Notes: generated by a model from the letters alone, not told the origin. Positions 10,740 through 22,700 are shown, numbered from the stretch's first letter. The stretch is 64,000 nt of DNA from Lindgomyces ingoldianus (GCF_010093535.1 NW_022985170.1:1083492-1147491), one strand, 5' to 3'. Numbers and translations: made by a program.

Positions 10740-13700
10740 TAAGGCTATAGATTAATTACACTAAGCTTAAAAAGTAAGCATAGAACACATAGTTAAGCAT
10801 ACAGTCTTGTACTACATAACGCTGCACTGTGCCTAGACCTGCTGTGCAACCTAGTCTTGTTCTGCCTACTGCAACAGAAAGGAATCTAGTAGGACACATA
10901 AGCAGAGCTAACTACTTTAAAGGCCCTAGATAGGATAATAATTAGAGATCTTATAAAAATCTATAGCTAATAGGTGTTAGAGTACTATCTACTATAAAAG
11001 GGCTTATATTATATATACATAATTAACACAAGAACTAAACATAGTCTATAAAAGGCATCTGTAGAGCTATAGCATAAGCGTTTTAGACACCCTAGACTAG
11101 CTACACTTTAACACCTTGTATAGTAAGCTAAGGGGGTGCAAATTAAAGGAATTATAACAGTCTAATATAACTTATGTAGTAAAGCTAAGATATAATAATA
11201 AATTAGCTGCGCACTATAAATTAGCAATAGTAGACCTAGCAAGAGACTATTAATTAATTTCTATGCATATAAAGTACAAAGTATTATAAAAGAGTAAAGT
11301 TAAATGCTAATTACTAACAAGTATTCTAGCCTCTAGTAGGACCTCTACTTTAAAGATAATAAGCCTGCTAAATTAATTATTAAAGCTCTTATAATCTTTA
11401 TTTTTTTTCTAAAGAATTATTATAATATTACTATAAAAGTTATTAAAGCTAATAATAAGATTATAATAGTAAAACTAAAGGTAAAACGCTAGCTAGCATT
11501 GCATAGAATAACTGTTGTCATGATTGTGCGTGACAACTGTTAAGCCTTTAGCACTAGATATATAAGCCTAGAATAGAGAAGCTAAACGCTTAAAAAGTGT
11601 AAATAAAAAGAAGTTACAGGCTATGTAACTAGATGCTAACCTACTATAGAACATATAGCTATACATTACTAGAGCTAGCGTATACCTATACAATTAGACG
11701 CTAAACTATGCTAACAACTAGAAGACACTATATAAGATCTTTTTTACATAAGCAGCTTTAAATAATAGAGTTGTTATGTTAATTTAAAAGCTAAGCTTTA
11801 CATATTTAAAAGCCTATAGCTGTAAAGCATTTGTAATAACTAATAACACACATTAGAATAAATCTAAGCTATAAAGGCTAGACCTAAAGGCGTAGATTAG
11901 ATATTTAGTTAGGTACTAATTATTAAACATCTACTGTGTATAGATACTACTACTAGTAAAAGTAATCTATACACGCAACATTATTTTTAATAAACACTTA
12001 ATTTTTAGTAGCAAGTCTAAAGACCTAATAGATAACCTTATATATAACATAGTAAAAAAAATTACTATATACATTAGAATAATTAAGCTTCTAACACCTA
12101 GTTATTAGCTAGAGATAAAGTTATTTTATAAAGACAACACTGCAGACAATACATTAAATTTTAATAAAGTAGACCTACTAGGCTACTATTAAGGAAGAAA
12201 GATTAGAGATAACTATCTATCTTCTCTAAATACTCTACCACCTGCAGCATTGCTTATGCAGTTAATAGCTAGAGCAGCACTAAAGCTAAGCTAAATAGAG
12301 TTGTTAAAAACTGTACTATAGGCTGCAGCCTTTATAGCTAGCATAAGATTTAAAAGTGTAGGAAAGCATAGCAGTGTCACGGTCAACTTGGACATGCCTC
12401 GGACTCTCCCCGGAGAGCCCTCGGCCCAGCCTTGGGCACATGACGTCCCGTCACGTGCCCCAGCACATATATATATATCTTCTTACGAACCCCTGAGTCT
12501 CCTCAAGGATTCGTCTATCAATACTATCCTGTACCCCCTTCTGCGCTTCACGCTTCCTGCTTCACAGTGCTCTCACAAGCAGCAAGACGCTAAATAAAGC
12601 AGCATTAATAAGAATGCTATCTAAAAGGAAAACACCTTATAAAAGCTAGCTGCTACTTTTACTATTAACCTAAAAGTAACTAAAGAAGCACCCTCTATAT
12701 AAGATGTTTAAGGCAGTAGAAAGAACGCACCTAGATAGTTATTAGACAATAAAATCCTAGACAGAGGTCTAGACAAAGCTAATTAAGGCAGCTAGACAGC
12801 AAATCCTAGATTATATGTAGGTGTACACCTATAAGCTTAATAAGCACTATAGATTATAAAGATGCAAGGCGCAACTAGTAGTTTACAGTAATTAATAAAG
12901 AAACATTACTACACAAAATACCTACACTGCTACCCTAGCAGGACGCTTATTTTAAATGCTAATAGTAATATCTGCATGCTTTAACCTAGAGCTTAAATAA
13001 TACAACATAACTAACGTGTTTATATATGCAGCAATTAACTGCAATATCTACATGCAGATGCTAAAAGGCTATTAAAAACTAGGTATAATACTAAAGCTTT
13101 AAAAAGCACTATATAGCCTATAAATTTTTTTTTTACTCTAGCAACACTATTTTATAATAACTCTTAAAGGCCTTAAGTTCTTAGCTGTTCTACATAAACT
13201 CTACTGCATAACTAAAGCTAGAATATTTTTTTTTTATGTAGACAACCTTATTATTGCGCATAGAAAAAGCTCTAAAGCAGATGCACAGCGTGTAGTAGAC
13301 TAGTTACAAAAGAAGTATACTCTAATAAAAGGCAAGGACCTATAATAGTTTCTAGGAGTTAAGATTATTAGAGATTAATAGTAACAAATAATTTAGCTGT
13401 TACAGGCATTATATATTAATAAGATAGCTAGGCTAGCTAACAGAAAGGACCTGCAGCACGCTACACCTATAAGTAGGATTAAACTTATGCTGCAATCTAG
13501 TTTTACAACCCTATTAGAAGTAAATTAATATTAGCAGAAGATTAGATCTCTGCTCTTTGCAGTAGTTACTATAAGACTAGACATTGCCTTTGCCACATCA
13601 CGCCTTGCACAGTTTCTCACAAATCCTGCATCTAACTATTAGGATGCAGCCAATTAAGTCATCCTGTACCTACATGCAACACGGACGTACGCACTCTAAT

Positions 13701-14315
13701 TAGAAGGAGAAGACTACCTTATAGTAGCAAGTAATGCGTTATTTGCAGATAATACACTAAATAAAAAGAGCTTTTAGGGCTATGTTATTTAACTATTTAG
13801 CAGATAGATTGCATAGTAAGTAAATAAACAAGATATAGTTACAATATTAACAACAAAAGCAGAATTACTTGCACTGTTCTAAGTTGCTAAGGAAGCTATG
13901 TTTATAAAAATGCTTTTTAATAAACTATAGGTTAAGATGCCTAATTTAACTATTACAATTTAGTGCAACAACAAGTAGATAATCTAACTAGTAAACAAAG
14001 AGATATCTTAACTTTAAACTAAGCTCTGACATGTCAACATCTATAACTACTGGCTCTGACAGGAAGTCTCTTAATAAATGATTAAGGTTGTCTATGTCCC
14101 CTCTAGCAAGATGCTTGCGGACAGACTTACTAAAGCGCTTCTAGCCAGCAAATGGCCAAGCTTTCTTCAGCAAATTCGGCTAGTTGACGTTAGGGAGAGG
14201 ATAGTTAGTTAGGAAGCGGATATGGAAGAGATTGAAGCAAGAATGGAAGCCCTGGAAGCATACTAAGGATGCGCAATCGGGAACCAGCTTGAAGCATGTC
14301 CAAGCTGAGGGGGTG
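10740..14315 (+). pseudogene. Family B Copia pol, RIP-inactivated
   Basis: Plus-strand remnants in Copia order, with reverse transcriptase after the region where integrase should be and RNase H last. RT remnants run from about 12800 to 13400. They include a segment ending in D-I-Y-M-Q-M-x-K-G-Y near 13040-13075 and the catalytic motif as Y-V-D-N (13235-13246, YVDD expected). The RNase H tail (about 13980-14200) keeps a run like V-P-S-S-K-M-L-A-D-R-L-T-K-A-L, typical of Copia C-termini, and this last 200 bp is only lightly mutated. Gag and integrase could not be traced with confidence between 10740 and 12600, and no 5' LTR is present. It is interrupted at 12375 by a solo LTR. A purine-rich tract (CAAGCTGAGGGGGTG) abuts the 3' LTR. 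Confidence 0.8.
12375..12577 (+). repeat. 203-bp solo LTR, unmutated, in Copia pol
   Basis: TGTCACGG...CTCTCACA, flanked by a perfect 5-bp duplication AGCAG (12370-12374, 12578-12582). It is GC-rich in an otherwise AT-rich neighbourhood. A CACGTGCC...ATATATATAT segment gives a likely TATA box about 100 bp in. A RIP-mutated reverse-complement copy lies at 708-910. The 69-residue open frame inside it is incidental. Confidence 0.92.
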
Positions 14316-14585
14316 TGTCAGATATGCGCACCTACTGTCAAGACAGGAGGAACGTTTNNNNNNNNNNNNNNNNNNNNNNNNNTTGCAGCATGTTGCAAGC
14401 TGGTCGCGCATAGGGCTAGTGCGCGAGGGACTCGGATCGGAAAAACAAAAGCCGAGCAACACGAGTAGAGCAGAAAAAGGATCGATAAATCAACACGATC
14501 AACACAATTGATCAATCATCCCATACATCATATCAAAACCCATCATTCATCTCAGGAAGCCTAGAAACAGTGCTTCAATCTGACA
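14316..14585 (+). repeat. Family B Copia 3' LTR with assembly gap
   Basis: TGTCAGATATGCGC...TTCAATCTGACA. It matches the 321-bp solo LTR at 16399-16719 in reverse complement. An N run at 14358-14382 (25 bases) replaces a longer stretch that in the intact copy contains tandem TTGCAGCATTT-like repeats. Little RIP is visible, unlike the pol region before it. Confidence 0.9.
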
Positions 14586-15234
14586 TAAGTATAATTATAA
14601 AAAAGCACTTTATAAAAATCTAGAAGTTATCTAGGGCTAGTTTTACCTAGTAGCTAATATAAAAGCTAAGTACAGTATCTAGAATAAAGACAGGTATAAC
14701 TTTAATAAGTTAGGCTTTATAATAAGCTAGATATTAACTAGAGTAGTTATTACAGCTTTAGAGAAATAAAAACAGCTAAAAGCAATATAGTAAAGTAATA
14801 AAAAGTAAATAATAGTTATCTAAAGCATTAATATAATAAGGTAGGCTATAAGATTATAAAGCTTTAAGCAGTAAATAAGGCTGCTACATAACATAAATTG
14901 CATAAAAAGAAGTAAATTTAGGTAGAAAAAACCTTAATAGTTAAGAATAGGGCTTGTTTAACTACTTTAAAGGAGTTTAAAGCGCGTAGTAATAGGAAGA
15001 AGCTAAAGACATAAGTGCGCGCTAAAAAAAAGTAAGCTAAGTTAAAAGTAATATAAGTAGTGTAATTAGACTAGGCATAACTTACATATATGTAAGTAAG
15101 TAGTAGAAGTAGACTCTAAATAATATCTTGTGTTGTATTACTCTATACAGGGCTAAAGTGAGCTGTTTTGCGAGAGAATGGGGTGGTTTTAGTGGGGGCT
15201 TGGCAAAAGTGGCCGGCCAACCCGTTAGGTACGT
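14586..15234 (+). mobile_element. pogo/Fot1-like element, 3' part
   Basis: Contains the same transposase segment as 29896-31326 and ends in the shared terminal inverted repeat, GGCCGGCCAACCCGTTAGGTACGT at 15211-15234, followed by TA. The terminal repeat here is less mutated than in the other copies (GTGGGGGCTTGGC). The 5' part is absent; the Copia LTR directly precedes it. Confidence 0.75.
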
Positions 15235-16398
15235 TATATTTACTGCTTTACTAATTTTATTAAGATCCTCTTAGGAACACCTTAAGAACAACATGCAGTA
15301 TAAAAATATGTAAAGACATGTTTTAAACATGTTTAGAACCTAACCTAAATTATATATAAATTTATTCCTTATTATCTTTACCTTTCTCTACATTATCCTT
15401 ACTCTTTAAGTTATTCTAGCCTTTAAACTACTTAGTGCTATTGCATGCGTTATTTTATTTGCATTCTAAACATATTAGAAATACGTTAGGATAATAGAAG
15501 AGGCAGGAAGTTACCTTTTAGGTTTAGGTTTCCTTTAATAGCGCTAAAGCTCTTACAAACCTTATAAAGAAACACTCTGCTTGCCTTTTTAATTATATTC
15601 CTAGCTGTAGTAAAGTTAACTTAAATATGTTTTTAACAAGTTATTAAAAGTTTAATAAGGCAGAAACATACTTTACTAGCCTTTTAATCTTTACTATTAT
15701 TTATTTTCTTGTAGAGGGGAAGCTTAAGGCGTTTAGAACTAGTTAAGATTTACTTTATAAAGTGTTTAGAACAGCGCTGCCTAACGTGTTTTAAGTGGGA
15801 TGCAGTTAGCTTTAGGTTAACTCTAACCTGCGTGTTGCAACAGCGCGGGATTAGTAAGAGCTTAGCAACGTTCTAAACAGGTTTAAAACCCCTTTCTTTA
15901 ACAATCTTGTTATGCTTCTTTATAACTTCTAAGAAGAAGTCTGCTATGCTATTAAAAACATAATGTAAACAGGTTATTAATAACCTACTATAAGTAAGAT
16001 TAATCTTTGCTATAGAAGGATTTCTAGTCTGCTCTGCTGCCTTTACCTAGACCTCTTTATAGTACTTCTTAATGTGATTAACTAGCGCTCTTTGCAACTT
16101 AAACATGTTCTAAACACATTAAGATGTGTTTTAAATGCAATTAAACATGTTTAAAACGCATTAGGAACAGATTATAACTTACTATGCAGAGCTCTCCACC
16201 CACACTAACTCTGCAATATACCTCTCTAAAATACACGCAAATTGTGTTATCCTTATTCTAAACGCGTTAGAAACCTATTGCTATTAAGTTAAGATGCCTA
16301 CTTCACTAAAGGGCTTAGCGCTAAAGGGCAAGCAACTAAGGCTGCAGTATGCCTTGTAGGCTTCCTAGAACGCATTTAGATGGGCTAGGCAATGGAAG
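15235..16398. other. AT-rich repeat remnant, unassigned
   Basis: RIP-like composition. A minus-strand stretch at about 15890-16110 stays nearly free of stops and looks like former coding sequence rich in K, I and L, but matches no family I can name. Several near-palindromes of the type AAACATGTTTA occur at 15319-15334 and 16105-16155. Confidence 0.45.
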
Positions 16399-16719
16399 TG
16401 TCAGATTGAAGCACTGTTTCTGGGCTTCCTGAGATGAATGATGGGTTTGGATATGATGTATGGGATGATGATTGATTGTATTGATTTATCGATCCTTTTT
16501 TCTGCTCTACTCGTGTTGCTCGGCTTTTGTTTTTCCGATCCGAGTCCCTCGCGCACTAGCCCTATGCGCGACCAGCTTGCAACATGCTGCAAAATGCTGC
16601 AAAATGCTGCAACATGCAGCAATTTGCAGCAACATACTGTTCGAGCTTATTGCTCGTACTATGTAGCAGCTTTCGTCAAACGTTCCTCCTGTCTTGACAG
16701 TAGGTGCGCATATCTGACA
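16399..16719 (-). repeat. Family B Copia solo LTR, intact, TSD GGAAG
   Basis: 321 bp with TGTCAGA...TCTGACA ends and a perfect 5-bp duplication GGAAG (16394-16398, 16720-16724). It is the only gap-free copy of this LTR in the window. It contains four or so tandem ~11-bp units around TGCTGCAAAA (16576-16635), the place where the other two copies carry N runs. Open frames inside it are incidental. Confidence 0.95.
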
Positions 16720-17269
16720 GGAAGTAGGAGCTACTTACGCTTATTAAAAGCTGTTTAGACATGTTCACAAGGTGTCAGCGAGAAGTAGTGATGGGGTTGG
16801 TAGGGTGAGGAAATAGGAATTTTAGTTGGTGGGGTTAAATTTTGTGTGGTCGACTTACCTAATAGTTGGTTAGCCGAGGTAAAAGTGTGGTGGGGTTACC
16901 TGTAGGCACTGCTTGTGGCACGTTAAGCGCCGATGCCAGGATCCAGGTGGAGGATTGGTGGGAAGAGAAGTTAGGATCCATTTAGGTATGCTTGTGGCAC
17001 GTTAAGCGCTGATGCCAGGATCCAGACAGCTTCGGCAGCTGTTCATGCCAGGACGGCGGTTTCGGAGTCGCTGTTCCGCATGCAACAGATATTCGGGGCA
17101 TGTCGAAGTGGAGGGCAGAAGTGACGGTTTCTCTGAAAAGACATCTGGCAGTGCGCCTTGCAGGCGCCAAGAGTGGGCCCAAGCGCGGTGGCCAAGCGCT
17201 GTGGACTGTTCTGCAATTCGCCACGCGATTGAATCCTTCTCGTCGCACTACCTTTAGGCGATCAAAGTT
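16720..17269. other. Upstream region of the kinase gene with a duplicated 36-bp block
   Basis: Normal base composition resumes here. A 36-bp block, GCTTGTGGCACGTTAAGCGC followed by a GATGCCAGGATCCAG tail, occurs at 16911-16946 and 16990-17025 with one difference. No gene was supported. It likely includes the promoter of the downstream gene. Confidence 0.6.
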
Positions 17270-19190
17270 ATGGCGTATTGTCGATATTTGAATAGCCGTC
17301 TGATTATTTCTTCCCTCTGCCATCCTTTTTCACGAGTTATATCGCCCCTAAGAGCTAGGAGTTCCTTCACAGAATTTACTCGTTCTCTGGATGGTCAATC
17401 AATGGAGGAACCTTCTGAACTATTCGAGTATACGTCCGGGCGATGGATGTTTATCAGCCCCATTCTTTTAAAGCCGACGCTCATCACTGACTATGGACTG
17501 GAGTTACAATGATGCCCTGAGGCGTTCTGAAAGAAGACGTGTCTTCAACGTATCCGAATTCAAGCGCCTTGCGGTCGCATCCGTCAATCAGAACGCAGAA
17601 GATGTCGCTCGTTTTGAAAAGCTGGCTGAAGGGGGTTTCAATCGAACGTTCCTTATCACTATGCGTGATGGCTTTCAGTTCGTTGGGCGCATCCCCTATC
17701 CGGTTACCGAACCAAAGGACCTAGTCATAGCCAGCGAAGTCGCGACGATGGATTTTCTCCGCTCACACGGCATACCTGTCCCCAAGATCTACGGTTACTC
17801 GGCCACATCGGAAAACGCTGCGGGCACTGAATACGTCTTCATGGAGCTCGTCCGGGGAACGAACTTGGGCGACATCTGGTTTAACATGCCTGAGAAAGCA
17901 AGGATCACCATCATCACTAGACTCGTGGAGTTGGAGTCTCGACTATTTGCTCTTCGATTTCCGGCAAGTGGAAGTCTGTACTATACCAAGGATCTGCAAG
18001 CTGGATCCAACAAGGTTGACATTCCTACCGCCTATTCTGCGCGCGAGAGTCGCTTCTGCATTGGTCCTGATACAACATTCGGCTTATGGTATGGAAAAAG
18101 ACACAGTCTCCAGGTTTATCGTGGACCATGTATGTATCAGCCCTATCATTTACATATTCAGATGCACTTTCTATCAACGATCTGCTTTGAATATCCCTAC
18201 TCTACGTTAGCAATTGTAACTAAATATCCAAAAGACACAGACCCAGCAGCGGCTCTTACAGCCGGTGCCAAGAAGGAGATTGCATACTTGATGGAATTTG
18301 GACGACCGCTTCACCCTTTTCAACGTCTGCGCAGAGAGATATACAATTATCAAAAGCAATCGCATTTAGAACATCTGGACAGTCTGGACAAATACCTGCG
18401 AATCGTGCCTCTTCTCATACCGAACGGCAACGACACTCTCACACGACCGACGATAAGGCATCCTGACCTCCAACCTAATAACGTGTTCGTCTCGGATAAC
18501 CTTGAGATTACCGGCCTGATCGATTGGCAACACTGCGCAATACTCCCGCTCTTTCTGCAATGCGGGATCCCAAACAGCCTCCAGAACTACGGTGACAGCG
18601 TCTCAGAATCGTTGACACCCCCTGAATTACCACAGAATTTCGACGAATTGAGCGAAAGAGAACAATTTAAGCAAGTTGTGCTCCTGCGTAGGCGTCAACT
18701 TCACTACTTCTATGTCACAATAACCGCAAAGCTGAACTCGACGCACTACGATGCCCTGACATACGATCTTAGCACGCTGAGGCGCAAACTCTTTCATCAC
18801 GCAAGTGATCCCTGGGAAGGTGATAACGTGACCCTAAAAGCCGACCTGATTCAGCTCACAAAGAACTGGTCGAAGATTATCAGTTCAAAATCGAGCACGA
18901 GCAGCAAAGCGAGGCCCCCTTGCCCGATCACCTTCCGGGAAGACGAGGTAAGCGACTGTTTGCGCCTGGATTCTGCACAGGTCGAGGCAGACGAGCAACT
19001 CGAAGCTTGCAGGGATATTATTAGCGTTGGGCCTGAGGGGTGGGTGCCCTCGGATCAGTATGAGGAGGCTAAGCAACGCGAAAGTAAGCTGAAAGTCGAT
19101 GCGCTTGATGCAGCTGAGTCTGATGAGGAAAGAGCGAGGGTATACGAGCATTGGGTTTTCGATGACTTTAATGAGGAGGAGTATTCGTAG
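17270..19190 (+). CDS. APH-type phosphotransferase, AIM9-like
   Basis: Spliced model 17270-17448, 17504-18129, 18241-19190, 584 residues. The first intron (55 bp, GTTTAT...GGAG) joins ...YTSGRW to IYNDALRR, restoring a continuous frame. The second (111 bp, GTATGT...CACAG) has no stop and a length divisible by three, so an unspliced form is also open. The kinase core shows the Gly-rich E-G-G-F-N-R-T-F loop (about residue 102), the catalytic R-H-P-D-L-Q-P-N-N near residue 342 and the metal-binding G-L-I-D-W-Q about 20 residues later. This is the Brenner/HDxxxxN...D layout of the aminoglycoside-phosphotransferase fold. The N-terminal ~40 residues are rich in R and S with few acids, suggesting mitochondrial import, as in yeast AIM9. 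The substrate is unknown. An alternative start is ATG 17402. The gene is not RIP-mutated although repeats lie on both sides. Confidence 0.85.
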
Positions 19191-19750
19191 CAAGTGACAT
19201 GATCAAGCAGAAAGACAGTGATCTTATTGGATTGGAGCTATTGGAGTGGATTGGATGGATCGAGATTTCCGTTGGAGTTGGATTGGAGCTTTCTACTGGA
19301 GTTGGATGGATGGATTGGACCTTATGGAGCTACTGGAGCTCCAGTGCCTATACCGTATCAGGCAGGGGATCCACCTGTAGAGCCAATAGGGACCCGCGGA
19401 TAGAAGCTCGAGCCATTGCGTTGGCATCGCGTTACCACTAAAAACATCACAATCTCGTCTCACCTGCGCGCTAGAGGCTCTCAAAGACGATGTCAATGTC
19501 GCGTTTGATAGAGAGGCCAACGCTGAAGAGGATTGGTTAATTGATTGATTGATTGATTGATTCGATCCTACTCGGTTTCAGCCGCGTTATCTGCAGCTAT
19601 GCCCAGATGCGGAGATTTAGCAGACTGCCGAAGCTTTGCCGAACGAATCAGCGCGTCCCACTTCACCACACTAAAGGTGTGGCCAGCTGTCCCCTTGCCT
19701 CCACTTGTGGTCTGGCGTCTATCTACAACTATGTACATTTTCGCCACAAG
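19191..19750. other. 3' flank with GGATT-type minisatellite and ATTG repeat
   Basis: At 19220-19340 an imperfect array of TTGGAGTTGGATTGGA-like units follows the stop codon. At 19538-19562 there is a short (ATTG)n tract. A minus-strand open frame of 64 codons (19568-19762) is not recognised. It runs into the truncated family C LTR, so I do not call it a gene. Confidence 0.5.
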
Positions 19751-20012
19751 GTAGGAATCCACTTAGAGGCATATAGGAGTGCGTGGGGACTTAATGACCT
19801 AGGAACTCCATTAACACCTATAGGCCTTATACAAAGGATATTAGAAAACTACTAAGCTAGCTACAGGGGAGGTACAACTAAATACATAAGGGAATAGAGG
19901 TAACAGCAGGGGGCTAGGCAGAGTTAGGGCCAGGTCAAGGTCAGGGCTGATACAAGGGCCTTCTAGAGGTTCTAGGCTGCTTAAGATAGAACAATTCATA
20001 AGAATTATTACA
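19751..20012 (-). repeat. Family C 3' LTR, 5'-truncated
   Basis: Matches family C LTRs from GTAGGAATCCACTTAGAGGC to AATTATTACA at 20012 and lacks roughly the outer 36 bp on its left. In the coding (minus) orientation the adjoining sequence at 20013-20035 is purine-rich (AGAGGGGGGAGTAG), the expected polypurine tract, so this is the 3' LTR of the element up to 21110. Confidence 0.8.
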
Positions 20013-20812
20013 CTACTCCCCCCCTCTGTAGGTGGGGGTATTGCTGTTATGTTCTCTGCCTCTTTAGAAACTAAAACTAGTCTAATTTAGCTAGGTGTCC
20101 TTGTTCTAAAATATTCCTTTGCACTGCTAGCAGTGTCCTCTAAACTAAACGCCATGCGTGCGCGCCTGTTCTAATAGTAATCTGTATAGATGTCTAGCCT
20201 ATTAATAATTAAGACTTACCCTTTGTTCTTTGCTATCTATGCAGTTATTAATCTTAGGCGTACGTTTAGTGTAGTAACATTTAGGCGTTATTAGGGGTGC
20301 CTTAAAGGTTTCTTGCTATTAGAGTAGCAGGGGTGATTTAAGGCATTATTAGAGGTGATTTAGTAGTTAATTAAGGTCTATTAGGACATGTTGCTATAGA
20401 TTAACTCTAAATTAGGTGGGGTATAGCTTTAGGTCCCGCGGAAGCAGGTTTAGCTGTTAACAAAGTAGTGGTTAGTAGTTAGAAGTTAGTAGTTAAGAGT
20501 TAGGCATTAGCAGTTGTCTTTAATCCTAATAAGTTATTAGTAGTCTCTAAGTTTCTACCTTAGCGCACTCTATATAACTTTTCTAAAGGCAATTCTAATT
20601 ATAGGGTATAGGAAGTTCTAAACCTAAAGGCTTTAGTTAATAGAAGGTCTCTAGTATTCTATCTATAGACTAAATAGTTTAATATAACAGTGTGTAAGTA
20701 TTATAACCTAAACTAAATTAGACGCGTCTTAGAGCTTAGACATAGTTAAATAAATAATTAGTGTAATATTATAATAAAGCTATTACTAGTAAAAGTAAGT
20801 TTTTTAATATAA
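20013..20812 (-). mobile_element. Family C internal region, pol deleted (~800 bp)
   Basis: Lies between two family C LTRs in the same orientation. Its right half matches the leader at 3072-3430. There is no room for gag-pol and no coding domain is visible, so this is an internally deleted, non-autonomous copy. The primer-binding region next to the 5' LTR (20798-20810) matches that at 3074-3086. Confidence 0.7.
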
Positions 20813-21110
20813 TATAACAGCACAGGCAAGACAATAGGTTTAAATGCAGTAGAAATCTACTTAGAGGCATATAGAAGTGCGTGGGGACTTAATAACCTAG
20901 GAACTCTATTAACACCTATAGGCTTTGTATAAAGGATATTAGAAAACTACTAAGCTATCTATAGGGGAGGTATAACTAAATACATAAGGGAATAGGGGTA
21001 ACAGCAGGGGGCCGGGCAGAGTCGGGGCCAGGTCGAGGTCGGGGCCGATACGAGGGCCTTCCAGAGGTTCCGGGCCGCTCGAGATGGAACGATTCATAAG
21101 AATCGTTACA
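20813..21110 (-). repeat. Family C 5' LTR (298 bp)
   Basis: TATAACAG...AATCGTTACA on the plus strand. The left half is RIP-mutated and the right half (20998-21110) is nearly intact, with CGGGGCCGATACGAGGGCC. The LTR terminus contains an AACGATTC TTAT-type GAATCGTT palindrome. Confidence 0.85.
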
Positions 21111-21250
21111 TAGGCCTTGTATAAAGGATATTAGAAAACTACTAAGCTAGCTATAGGAGAGAGGTGCAACTAAATACATAGGGGAATAGAGGTAACAGCA
21201 GGGGGCAGGGCAGAGTTGGGGCCAGGTCGAGTCAGGGTCGAGGCTGATAC
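21111..21250 (-). repeat. Family C LTR fragment interrupted by another LTR
   Basis: Runs from TAGGCCTTGTATAAAGG to GAGGCTGATAC, an internal slice of the family C LTR. It is abutted on the left by the end of one LTR and on the right by the start of a third. This indicates insertion of family C copies into a resident family C LTR. Confidence 0.75.
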
Positions 21251-21540
21251 TGTAACGGCACAGGCAAGACAATGGGTCCGAATGCAGTGGGAATCCACTT
21301 AGAGGCATATAGGAGTGCGTGGGGACTCAGAACCTAGGAATGCTATTAACACCTATAGGCCTTGTACAAAAGGATATTAGAAAACTACTAAGCTAGCTAA
21401 GAGAAAAGGTGCAACTAAATACATAAGAGAATAAAAGTAACTGCAAAGAATAGGATTAAGTTATAGTTAGAGCTAATACAGAGACTCTTTAGATAGGATC
21501 TAAGCAACCTAAAATAAAATAATTTGTAAGAATTATTACG
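21251..21540 (-). repeat. Family C 3' LTR (290 bp)
   Basis: TGTAACGGCACAGGC...AATTATTACG. The outer (left) end is unmutated and the inner (right) half heavily RIP-mutated. It is followed by a pyrimidine-rich CTACCTCTCTTTT, a polypurine tract on the minus strand, so it is the 3' LTR of the chromodomain element to the right. Confidence 0.85.
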
Positions 21541-22700
21541 CTACCTCTCTTTTTATAAGCTAATAGTTTTTATTTATAGTGTATAAGAAATATTTAGAAC
21601 TAATTTAAAACTAATTTAAATAAGATATAATAAAGTATAACTTTTTAATAAAAATTTTCTATTACTAAAAAAAACTAGACTAAAAACTTAATACTAATAT
21701 AATGCCTTTATTATAATGTTTTTATTTAGTAGTAACTAGTAGTATAGTTGTTATTAATATAGTAAATTTATTATTTATAGTAATAAGTGTTTACTTGTCT
21801 TACCTATATAGTTTAGTTAATGTTATTAGTTTTTTTTTTTAGCTATCTTTTAAATCTTTACTATGTAGGTATTATTATGCACTTAACATCTTATAGCTTA
21901 GTCTGCTAACTAATTATAGCATTAAAGAAAATTACTATACTGCTTTACCTCTCTTCTAGAGCCTCTTTAGAAGTGTTTTAAGTTATCTGCTTTTAAGCTA
22001 CCTATACTTTTACTTATAGCCTTTAAGTTAAGTTTTCTTATTAGTTCTTTAAATTAAAGAAATATAAATATTACACTTTATATAATAAAAAATACAACTT
22101 TATATAAATATAGTTTAATACTACTAAGGTATAGTTTACTAACACGCGCATAGGTCTTTTTTTATTATAAGAAGAAATTTCTAGTCTTTTAAAGCTATTT
22201 TAAGCTATAAGTAGCAGCCTAAAATATAAAAAGTAAAAAAAATAAAAAAAGGCTTTTAAAGCTATTTTAAAGTTTACTTAGAACCTAGCGTAAGTAGCGT
22301 AGGTTATAAAAAGCTAAAAGGCTAGGCTTTTTATAGCTAGTGTTTAAGTAGCTTTATTCTACTAAAACATTAAGCTGCTTTATTAGGTTTTAGCTTTAAA
22401 AGCTTTAGTGTTTAACCTTTAGGCAGACATTATAGCGCTTTTAAGTAGCTAAGAATAAAGTAAAGAGGGTTTAAAAAAAGTTTAGAGAAGAGAAAAGTAA
22501 AGATAAAAAAAAAGAAAAAAGAGTAAAAAAGAAGAAAAAGAAGAGTCTAAAAGTGTTTAATAGCTTACTATTAAACCTCTCTAGCATAATGTCTATAAAG
22601 TTATAATACTATTATGTATAACTATTAATTTACTTTTTACTTTTATACTTTATTATTTACTAAGTAATTTATGCCTTTTACACTAGCTTTAAAAGCCTTA
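21541..22700 (-). other. Family C 3' internal region, AT-rich, no frame
   Basis: Heavily mutated DNA between the 3' LTR and the chromodomain relic, including an A-rich tract at 22480-22550. Nothing interpretable was found beyond its likely membership in the family C element. Confidence 0.45.

Noticed and set aside
12388..12597. 69-codon open frame
   Set aside because: Lies almost wholly inside a solo LTR and runs past its target duplication.
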